A program made the position numbers and the translations under genes. From an uncultured Eubacterium sp. (GTDB lineage Bacteria > Bacillota > Clostridia > Lachnospirales > Lachnospiraceae): 24,436 bases of DNA. Positions 6,943 through 13,958 of the stretch are shown piece after piece. The stretch is taken from the NCBI GenBank assembly GCA_900550135.1, contig URQO01000026.1, positions 1 through 24,436 on the forward strand, in the 5' to 3' direction. Within the stretch, counting starts at the first letter, position 1. Each line of letters starts with the position of its first letter. The notes below the pieces were generated by a model. That model was not told where the DNA came from, did no database searches, and saw only the letters and a list, made by a program, of their open reading frames with translations.

Positions 6943-9357
6943 ATGGCAACACCTTATAATCATAAGGAAATTGAAAAAAAATGGCGTCATAATTGGGATG
7001 TAAATCCTATTAACGCTGACAAAACAAAACCAAAATATTATTGTTTGGACATGTTTCCATATCCATCAGGATCTGGACTTCATGTAGGACATTGGAGAGG
7101 ATACGTTATTAGTGACGTTTGGAGCAGATATAAGATGCTTCATGGATATCACATTATTCATCCAATGGGATGGGATGCATTCGGTTTACCTGCTGAAAAC
7201 TATGCTATCAAAATGAAAACTCATCCATCAATTTCAACAGCAGCAAATATTAAAAATATTAAGAGACAGATAAACGAAATTGCTGCACTTTATGATTGGG
7301 ATATGGAAGTAAATACAACTGATCCTAACTTCTACAAGTGGACACAGTGGATTTTCGTTCAGATGTTTAAAAAAGGACTTGCATACCAGAAGCAGATGCC
7401 AATTAACTGGTGTCCTTCATGTAAAACAGGTCTTGCAAACGAAGAAGTTGTAAACGGATGCTGTGAAAGATGTGGAGCAGAAGTTACAAAGAAAAATCTT
7501 AATCAGTGGATGTTAAAGATTACAGCCTATGCTGACAGATTATTAGCAGATTTGGACAAACTTGACTGGCCTGAAAAAGTTAAGAAGATGCAAAGTGACT
7601 GGATTGGAAAGTCATACGGTGCAGAAGTTGACTTTAAGATTGAAAATACAGAAGACGTTATTACAGTATATACAACAAGACCTGATACACTTCACGGTGC
7701 AACATTTATGGTTTTAGCACCTGAACATGAAAAAGCTTTAGGTCTTGCTACACCTGAACAGAAAACTGCTGTAGAAGAATATATTCAGATGGCAGCAAAC
7801 AAGTCATCAGTAGACAGACTTCAGGGAAAAGAAAAGACAGGTGTATTTACAGGAAGTTATGCAATTAACCCACTTAACGGAGCAAAGGTTCCAATCTGGC
7901 TTTCAGACTATGTATTAGCTGATTACGGAACAGGTGCTATTATGTGTGTACCTGCTCATGATGACAGAGACTTTGAATTTGCAAAGAAGTTTGATATTCC
8001 TATTATTCAGGTTATTGCAAAAGACGGAAAAGAAATTGAAAATATGACAGAAGCTTATACAGAAGCTGTTGGAACTATGATTAATTCAGGCGAATGGAAT
8101 GGTATGGAATCATCAGTTCTTAAGAAGGAAGCTCCTCATATTATTGAAGAAAAGGGCTTTGGTAGAGCAACTGTAAATTATAAATTACGTGACTGGGTAT
8201 TCTCAAGACAGAGATATTGGGGTGAGCCAATTCCAATCGTTCATTGTCCTGACTGTGGACCTGTTCCGGTACCTGAAGACCAGTTACCATTATTATTACC
8301 TGATGTTGAATCATATGAACCAACTGGTACAGGTGAATCACCACTTGCAGCAATTGACGAATGGGTAAATACAACATGTCCATGTTGTGGAAAGCCTGCA
8401 AAACGTGAAACAAACACAATGCCACAGTGGGCTGGTTCATCATGGTACTTCTTAAGATATGTAGATAACAAAAATGACAAAGAACTTGTGTCAAAACAGA
8501 AGGCACATGACAACTTACCTGTAGATATGTATATTGGTGGTGTTGAACATGCAGTTCTTCATTTGTTATATTCAAGATTCTATACAAAATTCCTATATGA
8601 TATTGGTGTAGTAGATTTTGAAGAGCCATTTAAGAAGTTATTTAATCAGGGTATGATTACCGGTAAGAACGGTATCAAGATGAGTAAATCAAAAGGAAAT
8701 GTCGTTTCTCCTGATGATTTAGTAAGAGATTATGGATGTGATTCATTAAGACTTTATGAAATGTTCGTAGGACCACCTGAACTTGATTCTGAATGGGATG
8801 AAAGAGGAATTGATGGTGTTTACAGATTTATTACAAAGTTCTGGAAGTTGGCAACTGACAGTATTGAAAAAGATGTTAAGGCTACAAAGGAAATGATTAA
8901 AATCCGTCACCAGATGGTTCACACAATTACAAAACGTCTTGAAGACTTTAGCTTAAACACTGTTGTTTCAGGATTTATGGAATACAATAACAAGTTAAAT
9001 GAAATTGCAAAGAAAGAAGGAGGAGTTGATAAGGAAACTATTCAGACATTTACAACTCTGATTGCTCCATTTGCACCTCATATAGCTGAAGAACTTTGGG
9101 AGAAACTTGGAAATACAGGTAGTGTATTTGAAAATAACTCATGGCCTGAAGCTGATGAGGAATTGATGAAAGATGACGAAATCAAGATTCCTGTTCAGAT
9201 TAATGGAAAGACAAAAGAAGTTATAGAAGTACCTGCTGATATTTCAAAGGAAGATGCAATTGCTGCCGGAAAAGAAGCTATTGCAGACAAGATTAACGGA
9301 AACATTGTAAAAGAAATTTATGTTCCGGGAAGAATCATTAACTTGGTTGTTAAATAA
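6943..9357 (+). CDS. leuS: leucyl-tRNA synthetase
   Basis: This class Ia aminoacyl-tRNA synthetase charges tRNA-Leu in the cytoplasm. The 804 residues match the bacterial length. The HIGH motif appears as HVGH at 47-50 and the KMSKS loop at 579-583. The zinc-binding cluster lies around Cys157/Cys160/Cys174/Cys177. The CP1 editing domain shows TTRPDTLHGATF and YGTGAIMCVPAHDDRD. A second pair of CxxC motifs flanks the leucine-specific region (HCPDCG, CPCCGK) before MPQWAGSSWYFLRY. The start at ATG 6943 has AGGAGG nine bases upstream. Only about 60 bases separate it from the previous gene, so there is no room for a T-box leader directly upstream. Confidence 0.98.
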   Translation: MATPYNHKEIEKKWRHNWDVNPINADKTKPKYYCLDMFPYPSGSGLHVGHWRGYVISDVWSRYKMLHGYHIIHPMGWDAFGLPAENYAIKMKTHPSISTAANIKNIKRQINEIAALYDWDMEVNTTDPNFYKWTQWIFVQMFKKGLAYQKQMPINWCPSCKTGLANEEVVNGCCERCGAEVTKKNLNQWMLKITAYADRLLADLDKLDWPEKVKKMQSDWIGKSYGAEVDFKIENTEDVITVYTTRPDTLHGATFMVLAPEHEKALGLATPEQKTAVEEYIQMAANKSSVDRLQGKEKTGVFTGSYAINPLNGAKVPIWLSDYVLADYGTGAIMCVPAHDDRDFEFAKKFDIPIIQVIAKDGKEIENMTEAYTEAVGTMINSGEWNGMESSVLKKEAPHIIEEKGFGRATVNYKLRDWVFSRQRYWGEPIPIVHCPDCGPVPVPEDQLPLLLPDVESYEPTGTGESPLAAIDEWVNTTCPCCGKPAKRETNTMPQWAGSSWYFLRYVDNKNDKELVSKQKAHDNLPVDMYIGGVEHAVLHLLYSRFYTKFLYDIGVVDFEEPFKKLFNQGMITGKNGIKMSKSKGNVVSPDDLVRDYGCDSLRLYEMFVGPPELDSEWDERGIDGVYRFITKFWKLATDSIEKDVKATKEMIKIRHQMVHTITKRLEDFSLNTVVSGFMEYNNKLNEIAKKEGGVDKETIQTFTTLIAPFAPHIAEELWEKLGNTGSVFENNSWPEADEELMKDDEIKIPVQINGKTKEVIEVPADISKEDAIAAGKEAIADKINGNIVKEIYVPGRIINLVVK

Positions 9358-9390
9358 AATTCATTAAAGAATTTATAATCTATGATAAAT

Positions 9391-9424
9391 AGGACTATCA
9401 CTAGAGCGATAGTCCTAATTTTAT
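9391..9424 (+). terminator. hairpin terminator after leuS
   Basis: A perfect 9-bp stem AGGACTATC (9391-9399) / GATAGTCCT (9408-9416) with an 8-base loop is followed by AATTTTAT. The T-run is modest, but the position right after leuS fits. Confidence 0.75.
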
Positions 9425-9543
9425 AATTCGTTTTAGCCTGAGCAATAACTGCACTATTTTTTTTGTGGGACATACAGGTGTCTATGGCTATTTGTACAAT
9501 TAAAGTGTCATTAAAAAAACAAAAGATTATGGAGGTAAAAATT

Positions 9544-10029
9544 ATGACACAGAAAAAATTAGATGATGTACAAAATAAGGTAGGAGAGTTTGCAGATAAG
9601 GTAGACAAAAAAGAGATAGAAATAGGAGGACGAAAATTTACAGGCTTACAGGTTATATTATTTATAGCATCTTTAGTAGGTATTATCGCATGTTTTTTAC
9701 CATTTATTGATGCCGAAGCAAGTGTTGGTGGATACTCAGGTTCATCAAGCACAAATTACATATCAAGTCATGGAATAATTTCGATTATTTTTATCGTTGC
9801 AGTATGTGCTTTAACAGTATTGGCAAAGCAGTTAATAGCTTTAATACCAGCAGCAATTAATTTCCTTATGGTTTTATATGATTGCTTCTTTAGCGCTTCA
9901 ATACATGGAGGATCAGATTTTGCCAGTGTGGATGTATCATTAAAATTGGGCGGGTATTTAGTATTACTTGCTGCAATTGTAATTTTGGTTATGACAGTAT
10001 TACAGTTTTTGAAAGATAGAAAGAATTAA
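9544..10029 (+). CDS. small four-helix membrane protein of unknown function
   Basis: The start at ATG 9544 is chosen because GGAGG lies eight bases upstream; the in-frame longer version has no ribosome binding site. The 161-residue product has a charged N-terminal cytoplasmic segment (about 1-32). Four hydrophobic segments follow, at about 35-55, 79-98, 99-119 and 137-156. The first loop is Gly/Ser-rich (VGGYSGSSSTNY). No catalytic motif or known family was recognised. It is followed 14 bp later by a small HTH gene on the same strand, and both end at one terminator, so the two probably share a transcript. Confidence 0.8.
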   Translation: MTQKKLDDVQNKVGEFADKVDKKEIEIGGRKFTGLQVILFIASLVGIIACFLPFIDAEASVGGYSGSSSTNYISSHGIISIIFIVAVCALTVLAKQLIALIPAAINFLMVLYDCFFSASIHGGSDFASVDVSLKLGGYLVLLAAIVILVMTVLQFLKDRKN

Positions 10030-10043
10030 TATGTATTATTGTT

Positions 10044-10286
10044 ATGAGTAGATATAGCAAAATACATCGCATTTTAGATATTTTTTATATGGGAATAAAT
10101 GATAAATATTTTTCAACTAGAGAATTATCCGATAAATATAATATATCCGGAAAAACAGTGTCTAGGGATATAAGTGAAATTAGAAGCTTTTTGTTTGAAT
10201 ACAGGGATATAATCGGAAATGCAGATATTGTTTATGACAGAAAAAAGAAAAAATATCACATGAAATATCAGGGTGATAATGATTAA
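10044..10286 (+). CDS. small helix-turn-helix DNA-binding protein (DeoR/HTH_11-like)
   Basis: The 80-residue protein has a helix-turn-helix over about residues 22-48 (YFSTRELSDKYNISGKTVSRDI). This resembles the N-terminal HTH of DeoR/WYL-type regulators, but the effector domain is absent. The C-terminal part (IVYDRKKKKYHMKY) looks like the wing strand. No good Shine-Dalgarno sequence is visible before ATG 10044, so it may depend on coupling to the membrane protein gene 14 bp upstream. It could be a stand-alone repressor of that operon; that is inference. Its stop codon lies on the edge of the terminator hairpin. Confidence 0.72.
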   Translation: MSRYSKIHRILDIFYMGINDKYFSTRELSDKYNISGKTVSRDISEIRSFLFEYRDIIGNADIVYDRKKKKYHMKYQGDND

Positions 10287-10323
10287 AAAAAGGTGCTGTT
10301 TAATTGCAAACAGCATCTTTTTT
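10285..10323. terminator. bidirectional terminator between convergent genes
   Basis: A 16-bp stem pairs AAAAAAGGTGCTGTTT (ending 10301) with AAACAGCATCTTTTTT (10308-10323), with one G-U pair and a 6-base loop. The T-runs are good on both strands. It serves the HTH gene (+) and the small gene ending at 10338 (-). Confidence 0.88.
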
Positions 10324-10337
10324 ACGAAAAAATTCTT

Positions 10338-10622
10338 TTATTTCTTTTTGGACAATGAGTTTACAATCTGCTTAACCATGTCTATACGTTTGATTTCTTC
10401 AGGGGACATATCTTCTTTTAGCACATTTAAAATAAGTTCAGTTTCTTTGTTTGTAAAATTGATTCCTTTTTTTCCTGCAAGATTTGACTGCTGTATAAAA
10501 TATGTAAGCATTTTCCTTGGCTCCATACCTTTTGCCCCTTCAATAATGGCTGTTAAAGCCTCCAGTTTTTCATTTGAAAGTCCGTTTAAAACAGGATCAT
10601 CCATCCATTTGTTGGTCGTCAT
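10338..10622 (-). CDS. conserved hypothetical protein, 94 aa
   Basis: The start is placed at the codon for MTTNKWMDDP (10622), because GGAGG lies 8 bases upstream; longer in-frame starts have none. The product is helical and charged, with sequence such as NKWMDDPVLNGLSNEKLEALTAI, GINFTNKETELILNVLK and MSPEEIKRIDMV. It has no membrane segment and no recognised catalytic motif. From memory, similar short proteins occur in Lachnospiraceae genomes without a known role; this was not searched. It overlaps the upstream minus-strand gene by 26 bases, so the two are very likely translated from one message. Confidence 0.7.
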   Translation of the reverse strand: MTTNKWMDDPVLNGLSNEKLEALTAIIEGAKGMEPRKMLTYFIQQSNLAGKKGINFTNKETELILNVLKEDMSPEEIKRIDMVKQIVNSLSKKK

Positions 10623-11019
10623 ATCCATTACCTCCATCACTATCAGAAAAATTATTATTTGCAAAAGAAAAATCATCCCCCATATCTCCCATAAAAGAAG
10701 ACATATCAAAGTTTTCTCCGTTTTGCATTAAGTCAAACATCATTTTAAAAGACTCAAAACTTTCCTTTGTATCTTCATCCATAAAATCCATCAAATCATC
10801 CAGCATATCATCCATAGTTGAATGCTTGTCACAGTCCAATGCACAAACAGGCGAATTGTGGTAATCCATGGCATTTTTTAGCTCTAAAAATTTTATTAAA
10901 GTACCAATATATTGAGATGCAGGATTGTTGATGTAAGGAATTACAGCTTTAATTAACTGCATGGTTTTGCTACTTACAGCACAATCAAATTTTGTCTGTT
11001 TCATTTGATTATTTCCCAT
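10597..11019 (-). CDS. acidic hypothetical protein, 140 aa
   Basis: The start used is ATG 11019 (MGNNQMKQTKFDCAVSS), with GGAGG 12 bases upstream; ATG 11052 is an alternative that would include that GGAGG in coding sequence. The N-terminal half is globular and helical (TMQLIKAVIPYINNPASQYIGTLIKFLELKNAM). The C-terminal half is strongly acidic, with many Asp, Met and Phe residues (DDMLDDLMDFMDEDTKESFES, then MGDMGDDFSF) and ends in a Gly/Asp-rich tail. No family was recognised. A possible promoter lies upstream (TTGATT at 11116-11111, CATTAT at 11093-11088, 17-bp spacer). The next gene on this strand overlaps its end by 26 bases. Confidence 0.66.
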   Translation of the reverse strand: MGNNQMKQTKFDCAVSSKTMQLIKAVIPYINNPASQYIGTLIKFLELKNAMDYHNSPVCALDCDKHSTMDDMLDDLMDFMDEDTKESFESFKMMFDLMQNGENFDMSSFMGDMGDDFSFANNNFSDSDGGNGYDDQQMDG

Positions 11020-11202
11020 GAGCCTGTAATTCCTCCAATCAACAATTTGCACATGTGGTTATTTAAGCATATGTTTATTAAATTTAAATAATGCTTATGC
11101 AGATTAATATAATCAAAAAATTTGTATTTTCAGAATAATCATTCAGAAAAGCATTGGTTAATAAACAGCCTAAATCGTACTCATATAAATCAGTGTCGTC
11201 AA

Positions 11203-11451
11203 CTAACAGCCACAACCGCAACCGTTACCATTTCCACCAAAGAATCCACCGTTTCCACAGCCACAGCAGCTAAAGAGGATAAATAACCAGATTATTGTTG
11301 AACAGCAGTCATTTCCACCAAAGAATCCACCGTTTCCACAGCCATTTCCACAGCCACCACAGAATAAAAGAATAAGGATAAGGAATAAACAGTTATTGTT
11401 GTTTCCTCCGTCGCATCCACATCCACAATTTGTTGCTGCTAAATCACTCAT
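11203..11451 (-). CDS. Cys/Gly-rich small protein with internal repeat ('chorion class high-cysteine'-like)
   Basis: The 82-residue product has 15 cysteines and is dominated by Gly, Cys and Asn. It starts MSDLAATNCGCGCD. Two short hydrophobic stretches (CLFLILILLFC at 21-31, STIIWLFILFSCC at 51-63) alternate with Gly-Cys segments. The 11-residue unit GCGNGGFFGGN occurs at 37-47 and again at 64-74. From memory, clostridial proteins like this are often auto-annotated as chorion class high-cysteine protein, with no proven function; metal binding, surface or spore-coat roles are guesses. The start at 11451 has AGGGAG seven bases upstream. It is divergent from the subtilase gene. Confidence 0.75.
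   Translation of the reverse strand: MSDLAATNCGCGCDGGNNNNCLFLILILLFCGGCGNGCGNGGFFGGNDCCSTIIWLFILFSCCGCGNGGFFGGNGNGCGCGC
11229..11344. repeat. direct repeat, two exact 35-bp copies at 81-bp period
   Basis: Identical 35-base stretches occur at 11229-11263 and 11310-11344. They lie inside the Cys/Gly-rich gene and are offset by exactly 27 codons, which shows an in-frame internal duplication that is still identical at DNA level. Confidence 0.92.
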
Positions 11452-11595
11452 GTTAAATCTCCCTAAATTTTACTTACACTAAATAATATGACATATAGCC
11501 TGTCTGGTTTACAATTTTCTCTAAAATCTTTAAATAATATATCCTTAGGTGAAAATTAAGCATATATTATATTAAATTTTAACAATAGAGGAAAT

Positions 11596-12492
11596 ATGAA
11601 TAAGGTAATAAAAAAGTTAAAAATAAATGATATTCACAGTCAAAATATATTAGGTAAAGATGTAGTTGTGGCAGTTCTTGACAGTGGCATAAGCCCACAT
11701 CCTGACTTTGAAGATAGAATTTTATATTTTAAGGATTTTGTAAATAATAAAACAACACCTTATGACGATGAAGGACATGGAACTCATGTATCAGGTATTG
11801 TTGCAGGCTCCGGCAAACTGTCTCATGGAATAATGAAAGGCGTTGCTCCAAAGTCAAAAATCATATCCATAAAAGTTTTAAATAATAAAGGCATAGGAAG
11901 GGAGAAACATGTGCTGAATGGACTACATTGGATAGTTGACAATGGAAAGAAATATAACATAAAAGTAGTTAATCTTTCTTTTGGTACATTAAATAACAAT
12001 GATACACAAAATAAAAAGCTGATTGATGAAGTGGAACTGTTGTGGGACCTTGGATATGTAGTGATTGCTGCCGCAGGAAACAATGGTCCGGGACCAAGTT
12101 CAATATCAACTCCGGGTGACTGTAAAAAAATAGTTACAGTTGGGGCAGAAAATGACAATGTAAGAATGTTCGTAAATGGAAAATATACCTATAATTATTC
12201 AGGAAGAGGTCCAACAAAACAATGCATAATAAAGCCTGATATATTAGCCCCGGCAAATAGAATCGTAAGTTGTTCAAATTTGTGGCAAAAAAAATATTAT
12301 TATGTGGTAAAAAGTGGAACTTCAATGGCTACACCAATTGTTACAGGTGTTATAGCATTAATGCTTTCTAAAAATGAAAATTTGTCAAATAATCAGTGCA
12401 AGAAGATATTAAAAGAAAGTGCAATTGATATGCTTATGGATAAAAACAGACAAGGGGCAGGACTTATTAACGCTAAGGGAATATTTAGCTGA
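11596..12492 (+). CDS. subtilisin-family (S8) serine protease, intracellular type
   Basis: The 298-residue protein has the full S8 triad: Asp29 in VVAVLDSGI, His61 in DEGHGTHVSG and Ser243 in SGTSMATP. Asn162 in AAAGNNGPG forms the oxyanion hole. It has no signal peptide, no membrane helix and almost no propeptide, because the catalytic core begins within 20 residues of the start. That fits intracellular subtilisins or AprX-like proteases. The start at ATG 11596 follows GAGGAAAT. The substrate is unknown. It is divergent from the Cys/Gly-rich gene across a 144-bp AT-rich spacer, which should carry both promoters. Confidence 0.92.
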   Translation: MNKVIKKLKINDIHSQNILGKDVVVAVLDSGISPHPDFEDRILYFKDFVNNKTTPYDDEGHGTHVSGIVAGSGKLSHGIMKGVAPKSKIISIKVLNNKGIGREKHVLNGLHWIVDNGKKYNIKVVNLSFGTLNNNDTQNKKLIDEVELLWDLGYVVIAAAGNNGPGPSSISTPGDCKKIVTVGAENDNVRMFVNGKYTYNYSGRGPTKQCIIKPDILAPANRIVSCSNLWQKKYYYVVKSGTSMATPIVTGVIALMLSKNENLSNNQCKKILKESAIDMLMDKNRQGAGLINAKGIFS

Positions 12493-12528
12493 TAAAGTTA
12501 GGAAAAAATTTTTGAAAGTGGTTATTTC

Positions 12529-12557
12529 TTTACATTCCCACAGAAGTTCGATATAAT
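12529..12557 (+). promoter_or_regulatory. promoter of isocitrate dehydrogenase gene
   Basis: TTTACA (12529-12534) and TATAAT (12552-12557) have a 17-bp spacer. The -10 element lies 37 bases upstream of the icd start. Confidence 0.78.
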
Positions 12558-12594
12558 CTACAAGGATACTACATTAGATTTAGGAGGACTTATG

Positions 12595-13806
12595 ATGGAA
12601 AAAATTAAAATGACTACTCCATTAGTAGAAATGGATGGAGACGAAATGACAAGAATTCTTTGGAAGATGATAAAAGATGAGTTGTTATTACCATTCGTTG
12701 ATTTAAAGACAGAGTACTATGATTTAGGTCTAAAGTACAGAAATGAAACTAATGATCAGGTTACTTTTGATTCAGCAGAAGCTACAAAGAAATACGGAGT
12801 AGCTGTTAAATGTGCAACTATTACACCAAATGCAGCAAGAATGCCTGAGTACAATTTAAAAGAAATGTGGAAGAGCCCTAACGGAACTATCAGAGCTATT
12901 TTAGATGGTACAGTTTTCAGAGCTCCAATTATTGTAAAAGGTATTGAGCCATATGTAAAAAATTGGACAAAGCCAATTACTATTGCACGTCATGCATACG
13001 GTGATGTTTATAAGGGTGTTGAAATGAAAATTCCTGCAGCCGGAAAAGCAGAACTTGTTTATACAAACGAAGCAGGAGAAGAAACAAGAGAGTTGATTCA
13101 CAACTTTGAAACACCGGGCATTATTCAGGGTATGCACAATATTAATGAATCAATTGAAAGCTTTGCAAGAAGTTGTTTTAATTTTGCCCTTGATACAAAA
13201 CAGGATTTATGGTTTGCTACAAAAGATACTATTTCAAAGAAGTATGACCATACATTCAAGGATATCTTCAATGATATTTTTGAAGCTGAATATAAGGAAA
13301 AATTTGACGCTGCAGGAATCGAATATTTCTACACACTTATTGATGATGCAGTTGCCCGTGTTATGAGATCAGAAGGTGGATATATTTGGGCTTGTAAAAA
13401 CTATGATGGTGATGTTATGTCAGACATGGTTGCTACAGCATTTGGTTCACTTTCAATGATGACATCAGTGCTTGCTTCACCAAAGGGATACTATGAATAT
13501 GAAGCAGCTCACGGAACAGTTCAGAGACATTACTACAAGTACTTAAAGGGTGAAGAAACATCAACAAACCCTATTGCAACAATTTTTGCATGGACAGGTG
13601 CTCTTAGAAAGAGAGGAGAAATTGACAATCTTCCAGATCTTATGGCATTTGCAGACAAACTTGAAAAGGCTTGTATTGACACAATCGAAAATGGTGAAAT
13701 GACAGGTGATTTATATTTAATTTCAACATTAGAAAACAAGAAGAAATTAAATACAGAAGAATTCATTTTAGCAATTAGAAAAACATTAGAATCATTAATG
13801 GACTAA
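12595..13806 (+). CDS. icd: NADP-dependent isocitrate dehydrogenase
   Basis: This enzyme oxidatively decarboxylates isocitrate to 2-oxoglutarate, feeding glutamate synthesis. The roughly 403-residue protein is of the dimeric type shared with eukaryotic NADP-IDH rather than the E. coli type. Supporting stretches are TPLVEMDGDEMTRI at the N terminus, KSPNGTIRAILDGTVFR (substrate binding), the Tyr/Asp-containing YIWACKNYDGDVMSD, and EAAHGTVQRHYY with STNPIATIFAWT. Two tandem ATG codons are present. The second (12595) has the better 7-base spacing from AGGAGG, while the first (12592) has only 4. It stands alone between its own promoter and a strong hairpin. Confidence 0.97.
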   Translation: MEKIKMTTPLVEMDGDEMTRILWKMIKDELLLPFVDLKTEYYDLGLKYRNETNDQVTFDSAEATKKYGVAVKCATITPNAARMPEYNLKEMWKSPNGTIRAILDGTVFRAPIIVKGIEPYVKNWTKPITIARHAYGDVYKGVEMKIPAAGKAELVYTNEAGEETRELIHNFETPGIIQGMHNINESIESFARSCFNFALDTKQDLWFATKDTISKKYDHTFKDIFNDIFEAEYKEKFDAAGIEYFYTLIDDAVARVMRSEGGYIWACKNYDGDVMSDMVATAFGSLSMMTSVLASPKGYYEYEAAHGTVQRHYYKYLKGEETSTNPIATIFAWTGALRKRGEIDNLPDLMAFADKLEKACIDTIENGEMTGDLYLISTLENKKKLNTEEFILAIRKTLESLMD

Positions 13807-13830
13807 TAATGCATAATAAATAAAGAAATA

Positions 13831-13878
13831 AAACTCCTTTACCATACAGGATTTTACTTTGTATGGTATAAGGAGTTT
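13831..13878. terminator. long hairpin terminator after icd
   Basis: The stem is AAACTCCTT+TACCATACA (13831-13848) against TGTATGGTA+T+AAGGAGTTT (13860-13878): 18 pairs with one bulged base and an 11-base loop. The T-run after it is short (AGTTTCG). The U-rich tail is actually better on the minus strand. Confidence 0.75.
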
Positions 13879-13958
13879 AGTTTCGTCTATAAGTAAGGAT
13901 GTAGTATTAAAAATTTTAAATAAGGAAAATATTAAGAGAAACAAAAAAGGAAAAAGTC

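Noticed and set aside
8141..8629. Minus-strand open frame inside leuS
   Set aside because: It is antisense to conserved LeuRS motifs, His/Leu/Gln-rich and without a start signal.
10574..10864. Plus-strand open frame over the acidic small gene
   Set aside because: It is a Ser/Ile-rich shadow of the Asp/Met-rich minus-strand gene, with no ribosome binding site.
11064..11097. Inverted repeat TAAGCAT / ATGCTTA upstream of the 140-aa gene
   Set aside because: Seven bases with a 20-base spacer in very AT-rich DNA is too weak to call an operator.
11570..11585. Rex-operator-like TTGTTAAAATTTAATA (minus strand) upstream of the subtilase
   Set aside because: Only one half matches TTGTTAA-N4-TTAACAA well, and the AT-rich context makes chance likely.
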